Positions 38,221 to 46,256 of a DNA stretch of 64,000 bases are shown piece after piece. The stretch comes from Bacteroidota bacterium (GTDB taxonomy: Bacteria > Bacteroidota > Bacteroidia > NS11-12g > UBA955), in the NCBI GenBank assembly GCA_030682255.1, contig JAUXOK010000024.1, positions 62,001-126,000 on the forward strand, given 5' to 3'. Position numbers and translations under genes: made by a program. Every line of letters starts with the position of its first letter. Position 1 is the first letter of the stretch. A model generated the notes under the pieces. It searched no databases. It worked only from the letters and a program-made list of their open reading frames with translations, and had not been told where the DNA came from.

Positions 38221-40192
38221 GTTTTAATTCATATTTTTTTGAAATCCTTGTTAAATTCTTATTATAAAACGGGTCGTTTTTGATAAGATGTCCCCATTTG
38301 TTAATGAAATATTTTTTTTCTTCAGATTGCCTTACCATAGATTGGTTGCTAATAATCGGATTTCCTCTTGTTAAACACTCGTAATGATACATTTTAACCC
38401 ATGGCACATATACATTGTGATAACCTGCAGTATACAATCGGCAACAAAGTTCAACATCGTTACAATCTATCGCCAAGCTTTCATCAAATCCTCCTACTTC
38501 GTCAAAACGATCTTTATTAATCATCATACAAGCACCTGTAACAGCCGAATAATTTGTTAAACAATTGGTGTTGTTAAAATATCCTGCCGTGTCTTTATGT
38601 GCCCCAGAATAAATGTGTTCGCCAGTATCTCCTAATGATAACACGATACCTGCATGTTGAATAGTGTTGTTTGGATAAAGCAATTTAGGACCCACTGCTC
38701 CAACATCACTTAACTGCGCTATCTTAACCAACTCCTCTATTAAGTTTTCTGAAATAAGTTGAGTATCATTATTCAGGAATAACAAGTAATCACCACTCGC
38801 GTATTCTGCAGCTTTGTTATTTAAAACAGAATAGTTGAAAGGAATATCCATCCTGTAGCATCTTATTTGTTGTGGATATTGAAACTCCCAATTAGCAACA
38901 GAACTAAAAAAACTTTTTTCTTCACTACCATTGTCTACAATAATAATTTCAAAATTTTTATAGGTTGAATAATTAACAATAGAATGAATACAAGCATCCA
39001 AAACTGTTGATTTATTTTTGGATGGTATAATAATTGAAACCAAAGGATTATCTGTTTCAAAAACCGGCTCAAAACACCCTAATGATGCTTCAGACAAACG
39101 CGCATGTCCATTTTGATATTTATATGATAAAAAATCATTCAAAGATTGGTGGTCTTTTTGAATTTTATCACTGGTTAAATCTTCTTGATACTCGTGATAT
39201 AAAATTTTTGAAACATGTTGTATTGACTTTGCAGAAGATGAAAAATTTAGAACTAATTTATAAATATTACCCATGCTATGCATCTCTGTAGATTCATAGA
39301 CACTTTTAGAAATTAAAAAAAGTCTGCCTATGTAATTTCTGGATAAAATTGTATGAGGACTCCATTTTGGCTTAAAATAAGGATTAGTGGTCTTTTTTTC
39401 AACCGAATCACAGATGAAATCATTGTCAGAATATATAAAATCTGCAACTCTATGTGCATTAATTTCATTAATAATTTGATAAATACAATCAGCTCGAAGC
39501 ATACAATTTAATTTTACAAACATTGCATAATCGCATAGTATATCTGGCTTTGAATGCTCAATATCATCATTATTAATCCATGAATATTTAAAATCATTAC
39601 TCACAATTTTTGCAAAAGAAAACAACATTTTTTCTGTTGGCTTATCTAATACAAATGTTACAAAGAAATGGGTATAAATTTGAGATTCTAAGGTATTTAA
39701 AAAATCATTAATATATTTGAAATTATGTTGATTTACAATTACAAATATTTGAATATGCGGTTGTACATCATAGTTGCCAATATTGGATACCATTGCCTCT
39801 AAATCACTCTCCCTTGGAAAGTTTTTCTCTTTATATTGCTCGTAATTTACTTTTTCAAACCCCTTGCTTAATCCAATGAAATTATTAACTTTTCCAAACA
39901 TGAGCGAAAATAATTGTTTATTAAATTTGGCAATTAATAGCAATCCAGGTTTAGAAAACAGAAATCTTAATCTTTGAAAAAATCGCCATTTGTCATTCTT
40001 TAAATAACTATCACTAGTTAATATTAGCTTTGTTTTAGTAAGAAATAAATATATTTTCCAATAAGTACTACTTTCAATTTCTTTAATTCTATCTTCATAT
40101 ATTTTTACTGTATTAAGAAGAGCAGCATACTCCGCTTTTTGTGAGCTATTTTTTGGTAAAATATTTTTTTGAGTTAATTTTTTATCTCTCAT
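38213..40192 (-). CDS. Glycosyltransferase family 2 protein, multidomain
   Basis: The 659-residue protein begins with a coiled-coil-like region (about 18-50, KIYEDRIKEIESSTYWKIY), which in O-antigen glycosyltransferases precedes the catalytic part. A second region (about 145-360) looks like a degenerate GT-A fold. The active GT2 domain is residues about 380-625, with LVSIIIPSKNKSTVLDACIHS, LLFLNNDTQLI and NDVELCCRLYTAGY. It starts 2 bases after the ATPase stop and overlaps the next glycosyltransferase by 8 bases. Its role in O-antigen or capsular polysaccharide assembly follows from the neighbouring exporter. Confidence 0.82.
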   Translation of the reverse strand: MRDKKLTQKNILPKNSSQKAEYAALLNTVKIYEDRIKEIESSTYWKIYLFLTKTKLILTSDSYLKNDKWRFFQRLRFLFSKPGLLLIAKFNKQLFSLMFGKVNNFIGLSKGFEKVNYEQYKEKNFPRESDLEAMVSNIGNYDVQPHIQIFVIVNQHNFKYINDFLNTLESQIYTHFFVTFVLDKPTEKMLFSFAKIVSNDFKYSWINNDDIEHSKPDILCDYAMFVKLNCMLRADCIYQIINEINAHRVADFIYSDNDFICDSVEKKTTNPYFKPKWSPHTILSRNYIGRLFLISKSVYESTEMHSMGNIYKLVLNFSSSAKSIQHVSKILYHEYQEDLTSDKIQKDHQSLNDFLSYKYQNGHARLSEASLGCFEPVFETDNPLVSIIIPSKNKSTVLDACIHSIVNYSTYKNFEIIIVDNGSEEKSFFSSVANWEFQYPQQIRCYRMDIPFNYSVLNNKAAEYASGDYLLFLNNDTQLISENLIEELVKIAQLSDVGAVGPKLLYPNNTIQHAGIVLSLGDTGEHIYSGAHKDTAGYFNNTNCLTNYSAVTGACMMINKDRFDEVGGFDESLAIDCNDVELCCRLYTAGYHNVYVPWVKMYHYECLTRGNPIISNQSMVRQSEEKKYFINKWGHLIKNDPFYNKNLTRISKKYELKHV

Positions 40193-40194
40193 GT

Positions 40195-40941
40195 TTAGTT
40201 ATTAAATAATTGATCATACCTAGCACCAGCTTCATTTATATCTCCATAAAATTCAATAGAACCATTATTAACAAGTGCACCTTTTGTACACATTTTTTGA
40301 ACTTCTTTAAAATTGTGAGAAACGAATACAATTGTTGCTCCATTATTTTTTATCTCTTCAACTTTTCTTAAACATTTCTGTTGAAATCCGATATCTCCTA
40401 CAGATAAAACTTCATCAATTAATAAAATTTCAGGTTGTTTCATTATGGCAATGCTAAATGCTAATCTGCTCATCATACCAGTACTGTATCTTTTAACAGG
40501 CCAATGTATGGCTTCGTCCAATTCAGAAAATTCTATAATTTCAGGCATCAGTTTTCTAGTTTCGGCTTTGCTTAAACCCATCAAAGCGCATGATAATTGA
40601 ATATTTTCTATACCACTCATTTCATATTCTAATCCAACACCCAACCCTAACAATGGCGCTATAATACCATTAACTTCTATTTTACCTTTTTCGGGTTCAA
40701 TAATGCCAGACATTGCCCTCAATAAGGTGCTTTTGCCCGAACCATTTTTTCCTAATAAGGCAATACTTTCCCCTTTTTTTATTTCAATATTGATATCTCT
40801 AAGGACAAACTTTTTTTGAAGAAATTTATATTTACCAATATTCAAAAGGAAATCTTTGAATGATATAAAACCATTTTCTTGAATATAAAAGCATATATCC
40901 ACTTGGCTCATTTTTATCATGATATCATTGTTTGATTTCAT
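40195..40941 (-). CDS. Polysaccharide-export ABC transporter ATP-binding protein
   Basis: This is the ATPase of a Wzm/Wzt-like (TagGH-like) exporter. Walker A is GKNGSGKSTLL, the signature region RYSTGMMSRLAFS, and Walker B PEILLIDEVLSVGD; the long insertion before Walker A (IQENGFISFKDFLLN) is typical. The ATG at 40941 overlaps the permease stop as ATGA, so this start is preferred over a longer frame reaching 41022, whose extra 27 residues are the permease tail read out of frame. At 248 residues it lacks the C-terminal carbohydrate-recognition domain of Wzt proteins, so substrate termination must be handled differently. Confidence 0.93.
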   Translation of the reverse strand: MKSNNDIMIKMSQVDICFYIQENGFISFKDFLLNIGKYKFLQKKFVLRDINIEIKKGESIALLGKNGSGKSTLLRAMSGIIEPEKGKIEVNGIIAPLLGLGVGLEYEMSGIENIQLSCALMGLSKAETRKLMPEIIEFSELDEAIHWPVKRYSTGMMSRLAFSIAIMKQPEILLIDEVLSVGDIGFQQKCLRKVEEIKNNGATIVFVSHNFKEVQKMCTKGALVNNGSIEFYGDINEAGARYDQLFNN

Positions 40942-41705
40942 ATATTTGAAATAAACCCCTTTCTGTATTTTCTGAAAACCCAGTAACCTAAAACAAAAGA
41001 AACTAAAGCTAAGCCACAGCACATCAAAAAATCATCCATTTGTGGAATTTTAGATTGATGAAATATAGCGTGAAATGATTCAATGAAGTAATAAAATGGG
41101 TTGAGCTTTAATAAGCCTCTGCTGCTCTCTGGCAACATGTCTGCTGTGTAGGCAATTGGTGTAAAATAAAAAAACGCTGGAATGATTGTGTTCCAAAGCA
41201 ATTGAATATCCCTAAAAAACACATTGAGGGTTCCCAATAACATACCAAAACCAAGAATAAACACAGATGTTACTATGAGCATTGGTATTAAAAACAATAA
41301 ACTAAAATTTAGCTGATAACCTAAAAAAAACATGATTACAAAAAAAGGAATTAAGGTTAAAAGCAGATTAATTAAAGCCGCCAAAGTTGCTGATAATGGA
41401 AAACTAAATGGGTGTAAATTTATTGATTTAAGTATAGATGAATTATCAATAAATGAAGTTAATACTTGTAGTATTGATGAGGATAAAAAATTCCAAAAAA
41501 CTAGTCCGCTAAGTGCATACAAGGCATAGTTATCAATACTAGTAAAATTACTGAAAACAATAATTAGAATTATTAAAAACAATATTGGGTTTAGCATACT
41601 CCAAAATACCCCTAAAAGAGAATTTTTATATCTAAGCTTGATAGTCTTGATAGCTAAGCTCAATACGGCATTTCTGAAACCTTTATCAAATGTCAATCTT
41701 ACCAA
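40938..41705 (-). CDS. Polysaccharide-export ABC transporter permease
   Basis: This is the membrane subunit of the exporter, with the conserved cytoplasmic motif IKLRYKNSLLGVFWSMLNP and six hydrophobic segments. A longer frame would start with TTG at 41723, but that codon is part of a perfect -7 box. The TTG at 41705 (15 bases after the box) is therefore preferred; TTG at 41696 is also possible. It heads the operon with the ATPase and two glycosyltransferases, and probably moves a lipid-linked glycan across the inner membrane. Confidence 0.88.
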   Translation of the reverse strand: MVRLTFDKGFRNAVLSLAIKTIKLRYKNSLLGVFWSMLNPILFLIILIIVFSNFTSIDNYALYALSGLVFWNFLSSSILQVLTSFIDNSSILKSINLHPFSFPLSATLAALINLLLTLIPFFVIMFFLGYQLNFSLLFLIPMLIVTSVFILGFGMLLGTLNVFFRDIQLLWNTIIPAFFYFTPIAYTADMLPESSRGLLKLNPFYYFIESFHAIFHQSKIPQMDDFLMCCGLALVSFVLGYWVFRKYRKGFISNI

Positions 41706-41720
41706 ATAGTTATTTTTTTG

Positions 41721-41752
41721 CAAAATTAATATTTTTTAATGGTTAATACAAT
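41721..41752 (-). promoter_or_regulatory. Promoter of the polysaccharide-export operon
   Basis: On the minus strand ATTG (41752-41749), a 20-base spacer and TAATTTTG (41728-41721) match the Bacteroidota promoter with one -33 mismatch. The -7 box overlaps the outermost possible start of the permease gene. Confidence 0.5.
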
Positions 41753-41810
41753 GTAAATCAATAAAAAGTAAAAAAACAATTAAGCCAATAAAAGTATTAA
41801 TTTTTTCTTG

Positions 41811-43466
41811 CTAGTAATCAAACTTTTTGATTGAAGTATTCAACCTCATCCCCAATGTTAAAAACATGTTATCTGAATTGCTTTGCTTGCGGTAGTTCAC
41901 TCTCAAATCAAGCATCAAATTGTGTTTTAACATGTAGGAAACCATTAATTCTGATATAAACATCGGTGTTTTTTGTCCCATGTACATTTGAGAATTAAAT
42001 TCTGTTGCTCTGCTGCTGTAATCTCTTAATACATTGCCGCCATAATTTTTACCCATCAGAGAGCTATCTCTACCTGAAGTTGAAATAAGATTGACAGAAG
42101 ATATAAACCATTTATAAGCAGGGCGATATTTGATTTCAAAAATTGTTTCACTGAAATTGGCTCCTAAAGGATGTGCCAAAGGCTGATTAAAATGGCTGTA
42201 ACTTTGAGTAGTTCTATAATGCGAATAAGTGTAAGGTCTACATCTGTTGTATTCTGCCAACACATCCAAATTCTCTAGTCCAAATAAATTAAACGCTCTT
42301 CCACCAATTTGATAAGCGTATTTATTTGCCCACCAATTTGGTTCGGATTTCAGAAATTTTAAGTTGAATTCATCTAACAAAAACTGACCATAAACAACAT
42401 ATTTATTTTTAATTTGCCATTCAAAATCGAGCGCCATTAAGCTATTATCTCTACTGCCAAGATTGGATTCTACTGCTCTGTAAAAAATTACAGGATTAAG
42501 GTAATTTAAATCAAATTGATTCTTTTGGGTACTATCTTGTCTATCAAAAATTACCATTTCATTGACTCCTATTTTAAAATTCTTTGCCACATCAAAGGAA
42601 AGACGGTGAAAAGCGCCATATTTCTTTCCAAAAAGTGTGTTTCCTAAAATTTGACCGTTGTCGCTAAACTGCGTAAATAGATTTTGATAATGCAAACGTT
42701 TAACATCTGTATTGATTTTGAAAAATAAATACTGTGGTGCAAAATCGCTTAAAATCAAGGAGCGATAACCGTTACCAATTTTATGTCTATCGTGTCCAAA
42801 CTGGAATTTAATGTAATTTTTTACAGCACTGAAAGTGAAATAGGCACGCGCCTGAAAAAAATCTACAGCCCCTTGTTTCTTAAAATTCTTGAAAAACAAT
42901 TCACTAGGCACAAAATTGAGCGAATCAGGGAAAAAACGGTATGGATTGGGCATCAATAATTGATTTTCAGTAAATAATGAATAAAACCCAACACCTCGTT
43001 CTGCACCTCCAATGTTGCCCCAAATCTCAGCTCCTCTTGTGTTTTGAAAAAGTGTTTTTGCGGTTTGCTGTTCCTTGCCCCCTTGAAAATTCAAAACAGG
43101 ATTTATTACAATAACGTAATCCTTTTCAACTTGGGCATAAAAAGCAGAACGATATAGATAAAAATTTTTTGAAAAAGCTTTTTTGAATGTGTGAACTGAC
43201 TTTAATTTTAGATTGTCTATTTTTAAATATTTATCTGTAAAAGTTTCATCTATTGCGATTTCTTGAATAATAGAAGTATCATTTTTAAATTGCAAAAACC
43301 TAACCGGCAAATCATTTTTAAAATAAAAATTAAAATCAGAATTAACAACCCTGTTTCGATAGGTTTCGCTTTCACCCAAGCTCCCCAAAGGGTAATAAAC
43401 CATTTGAGCCACAATATCTTTACAAAAAAGTAAAACTAATATAGTTATGAAGATTTTTTTTAACAT
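41811..43466 (-). CDS. Wzi-like capsule assembly outer-membrane barrel
   Basis: The 551-residue protein has a signal peptide (LKKIFITILVLLFCKDIVAQ) and then many aromatic, alternating beta strands. The segments FGHDRHKIGNGYRSLILSD and YLNPVIFYRAVES, and the late EYNRCRPYTYSH, resemble Wzi, an outer-membrane lectin barrel that anchors capsule. The ATG follows the dnaG stop without a gap (TAAATG), so it is translationally coupled to primase. The polysaccharide-export operon lies downstream and supports an envelope role. Wzi similarity is read by eye. Confidence 0.65.
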   Translation of the reverse strand: MLKKIFITILVLLFCKDIVAQMVYYPLGSLGESETYRNRVVNSDFNFYFKNDLPVRFLQFKNDTSIIQEIAIDETFTDKYLKIDNLKLKSVHTFKKAFSKNFYLYRSAFYAQVEKDYVIVINPVLNFQGGKEQQTAKTLFQNTRGAEIWGNIGGAERGVGFYSLFTENQLLMPNPYRFFPDSLNFVPSELFFKNFKKQGAVDFFQARAYFTFSAVKNYIKFQFGHDRHKIGNGYRSLILSDFAPQYLFFKINTDVKRLHYQNLFTQFSDNGQILGNTLFGKKYGAFHRLSFDVAKNFKIGVNEMVIFDRQDSTQKNQFDLNYLNPVIFYRAVESNLGSRDNSLMALDFEWQIKNKYVVYGQFLLDEFNLKFLKSEPNWWANKYAYQIGGRAFNLFGLENLDVLAEYNRCRPYTYSHYRTTQSYSHFNQPLAHPLGANFSETIFEIKYRPAYKWFISSVNLISTSGRDSSLMGKNYGGNVLRDYSSRATEFNSQMYMGQKTPMFISELMVSYMLKHNLMLDLRVNYRKQSNSDNMFLTLGMRLNTSIKKFDY

Positions 43467-45380
43467 TTAAATATAATTAATTACTGTACCCAATATTTTA
43501 GAAATATCATCCCTTACTGCTATCAACTGAATATGAAAATGTAGGTATTTGTCTTTTTCTTCCGCTATTTCTTCTTTCAACATTTCTTCCAAATTTTCTT
43601 TAATCATTTGCTCGATCTTAGATTTTTTTAGGAATAAAAATAAAGACTGCAAATCTCTGACATAATTTTCTCTTTCTGTTTTAATATTCAATCCACTTTC
43701 ACCCCAATGTGGACTGAGTTCATATTTTTCTGTTAAAAAATCTGCAGCCATTGTCCTAACCTCTGTGTTATGATGGTTTACAAAAAATTGTTCATCAAAA
43801 ATGAATTCCTTATCCATTTGATCTTTAACATCTTCAATTATTTGTTTGTAGATGGGATGCTCCAATTCTAAGCCTTCATCTTCTCTTAGTTCCTTAAAAA
43901 CAAAATCTGCAACAGTGGCTTCCTCCATAAATTTTTTATGCCCACTTTGTATGAGTAATCGGATTAAATTTTTTTCTTGTTCTTGGGTGCTCGAATAACT
44001 TTGTTCTATTTTTACATCGGTTTTCAATAGATCAGTAATCTCTTTATCAATAATCTGACTTTCAATATGACTTTTGTTTTTTCTAAGCTTACTAATTTCA
44101 ACCAATAAAAGCCTTTCGTCAGTTTCCAATAATTTACTACACTCCTTTGCATAAACTGCCCTTTTTAACGCATCAGGAATAAGAGAAATACTCACCAATA
44201 GATTTTTTACAACCTCAGTTTTCTTGATAGGGTCATTACCCACTGTTTGCATCAATAAATTGGTTTTAAAAAATATGAAATCTTCCGATTGATTGTCTAA
44301 GTATAACTTAAATTCTTTTGAGCCCAATTGTTTGCAATATGAATCCGGGTCTTCTCCCTCTGGAAAACTCACACAACGAACATTCATGCCTTGTTCTAAT
44401 AGTAAATCAATGCCTCGCAAAGACGCTTTGATACCAGCAGCATCGCCATCATATAATACCGTAACGTTATCTGTAAAACGTTTAATTAATTTAATTTGCC
44501 CTTCAGTTAATGAAGTTCCAGAAGAGGCTACCACATTTTCTATCCCCGATTGATACAGGGATGTAACGTCTGTATAGCCTTCCACCAAATAACAATTGTT
44601 CAGATTGCGAATGCTTTTCTTAGCTTGAAAAATGCCATACAAAACATGGCTTTTATGATAAACTTCAGTCTCGGGTGAATTTAAATACTTAGGAGATTTA
44701 TCGTCCTTCACCAATTGCCTGCCCCCAAAAGCAATCACTCTGCCTGTTAAATCATGAATAGGAAAAATAACCCGATGCCTGAACATGTCGAAATAATGGC
44801 CATCTTCCTTCTTTTTGATTAAACCAGCATCAACAAAAAAATCTAAATTAAATTGATTCTTTTTAGCTTCATTCACAAGACTTTCCCAACCTTGAGGGGA
44901 ATAACCTAATTCAAACAAATCTATTGTTTGCTGTGTAAATCCTCTTTCTCTAAAATAACTATCTCCTACTAATCTGCCTTCATCAGACGTTAATTGTTCA
45001 ACAAAGTAGTTTTTTGCAAACAATAAAGCGGTGTATAAACTTTCCTTGCGTTGCTGCTGTTCATTGTATTCTTCTTTATTTTGAACCGAGTCTTCTTGAA
45101 GCGTAATATTGTATTTTTGAGCTAATTTTCTGATAGCGTCCGTAAAGCTTAAGCTATCATGTTCCATCAAAAAACTTACAGAATTGCCCGCTTTACCGCA
45201 ACCAAAACATTTGTAGATGCCTTTAGTAGGCGATACCGTAAAAGAAGGAGTTTTTTCATCATGAAAAGGACATCTGCCTAAAAGATTCGCACCTCTTTTT
45301 TTTAGTGCAATGTATTCTCCCACAACGTCCTCAATTTGAGCCACATTTAAAACATCGTCTATAGACTGACGCGCAATCAT
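43467..45380 (-). CDS. dnaG: DNA primase
   Basis: DnaG makes RNA primers at the replication fork. From the ATG at 45380 the protein has 637 residues: a CHC2 zinc finger (C37, H40, C58, C61), the catalytic Toprim core with YLVEGYTDVTSLYQSGIENV and VLYDGDAAGIKASL, and a C-terminal helicase-binding region. A TTG three codons earlier is excluded because it lies in the -7 box. The box ends only 6 bases before the ATG, so the message is effectively leaderless. It is not in the usual rpsU-dnaG-rpoD arrangement; rpsU lies about 20 kb away. Confidence 0.96.
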   Translation of the reverse strand: MIARQSIDDVLNVAQIEDVVGEYIALKKRGANLLGRCPFHDEKTPSFTVSPTKGIYKCFGCGKAGNSVSFLMEHDSLSFTDAIRKLAQKYNITLQEDSVQNKEEYNEQQQRKESLYTALLFAKNYFVEQLTSDEGRLVGDSYFRERGFTQQTIDLFELGYSPQGWESLVNEAKKNQFNLDFFVDAGLIKKKEDGHYFDMFRHRVIFPIHDLTGRVIAFGGRQLVKDDKSPKYLNSPETEVYHKSHVLYGIFQAKKSIRNLNNCYLVEGYTDVTSLYQSGIENVVASSGTSLTEGQIKLIKRFTDNVTVLYDGDAAGIKASLRGIDLLLEQGMNVRCVSFPEGEDPDSYCKQLGSKEFKLYLDNQSEDFIFFKTNLLMQTVGNDPIKKTEVVKNLLVSISLIPDALKRAVYAKECSKLLETDERLLLVEISKLRKNKSHIESQIIDKEITDLLKTDVKIEQSYSSTQEQEKNLIRLLIQSGHKKFMEEATVADFVFKELREDEGLELEHPIYKQIIEDVKDQMDKEFIFDEQFFVNHHNTEVRTMAADFLTEKYELSPHWGESGLNIKTERENYVRDLQSLFLFLKKSKIEQMIKENLEEMLKEEIAEEKDKYLHFHIQLIAVRDDISKILGTVINYI

Positions 45381-45386
45381 TGTTTG

Positions 45387-45394
45387 CAAAAATA
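45387..45394 (-). promoter_or_regulatory. -7 element directly before dnaG
   Basis: TATTTTTG on the minus strand is an exact element, separated from the dnaG ATG by 6 bases. No clear TTTG at the -33 distance. Confidence 0.45.
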
Positions 45395-45478
45395 TATCTT
45401 TTATACCAATTGTTGATACAATTCAAATTGACATGGTAGTATTATTAAAATTCACTGTAAAATATTTCTAATAATCAA

Positions 45479-45512
45479 TTTGAATAAATAAAAAGGCTTT
45501 TTGTTATATTTG
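45479..45512 (+). promoter_or_regulatory. Promoter upstream of a small membrane-anchored protein
   Basis: TTTG (45479-45482), a 22-base spacer and TATATTTG (45505-45512) fit the Bacteroidota promoter with slightly long spacing. The start codon at 45563 is 50 bases downstream. Confidence 0.45.
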
Positions 45513-45562
45513 CGCATTAATCTTTAAAAAAACTGAAACCCATTAGGTATGTCATATTGTTG

Positions 45563-46069
45563 ATGGTTTGTTTGGTAGTTCCAATTGCTTCTACGGTTTT
45601 GTTTATCAAATATCAAAAAAAGCAAGTGAAAAGAGCTGTTAAATGGCACTTGATTGCCCAAACCGATAGGCAAGAATTGGTGTTGCTTAAATTTACTGAA
45701 TCTCAAAAACAATCCGAATTGAATTGGAAACACGCTAAAGAGTTTGAATACCAAGAACAGATGTATGACATTGTGGAAACAGCTACAAAAGGTGATACTA
45801 CTTTCTATTGGTGTTGGTGGGACCACGAGGAAACGAAACTCAATAAACAATTAATTCAATTGGTTGATTTAGCTTGGGGGAATTATCCCAGGAATCAAGA
45901 CCAAAACAAACGTTTGATTCAATTTTTTAAATCCATTTATTTTTCCGAAACCAAGACGGCATTGAAATTCTATTTGCAAACCAAACTTGCAAAACCAGAA
46001 TTTAAAGACAAATCGTACAAATTTTTAATGGGTGCTCCACTTGTGCCTCCTCCAGAGAGTTTTGCTTAA
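45563..46069 (+). CDS. Membrane-anchored protein of unknown function
   Basis: I do not recognise this protein of about 168 residues. It opens with one hydrophobic segment (VCLVVPIASTVLFIKY) and then a basic stretch (KKQVKRAVKWH), so it is probably anchored with the bulk on one side of the membrane. The middle is rich in aromatic residues (DTTFYWCWWDHEE). A TTG two codons earlier is an alternative start. It precedes the TonB receptor by 187 bases, which may or may not be functionally linked. Its own promoter is clear. Confidence 0.6.
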   Translation: MVCLVVPIASTVLFIKYQKKQVKRAVKWHLIAQTDRQELVLLKFTESQKQSELNWKHAKEFEYQEQMYDIVETATKGDTTFYWCWWDHEETKLNKQLIQLVDLAWGNYPRNQDQNKRLIQFFKSIYFSETKTALKFYLQTKLAKPEFKDKSYKFLMGAPLVPPPESFA

Positions 46070-46256
46070 ACGAGTTTAGAATTTGTTTTATTTAACAAGA
46101 AATCATTGTTTTAGTTGATTTCAATTATTCAAACTTGCAGGGGTTATTTGTTCAATAATTAATTTTATTAAGACCAATAATCAAAGTATTAACGACTATT
46201 TAATTAAACAATAATTAGTCAATTTTTCCATTTAAAATCTACATTAAAAAACAAAA

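Noticed and set aside
40942-41022. Longer N-terminus of the export ATPase
   Set aside because: The extra 27 residues are the permease C-terminus read in another frame; the ATG at 40941 overlaps the permease stop as ATGA, the normal coupling pattern.
46070-46256. Imperfect inverted repeat (GACTA...TAGTC) upstream of the TonB receptor as a Fur-type operator
   Set aside because: The arms are only 5 bases with mismatches beyond, and the stretch is AT-rich enough to give such matches by chance.
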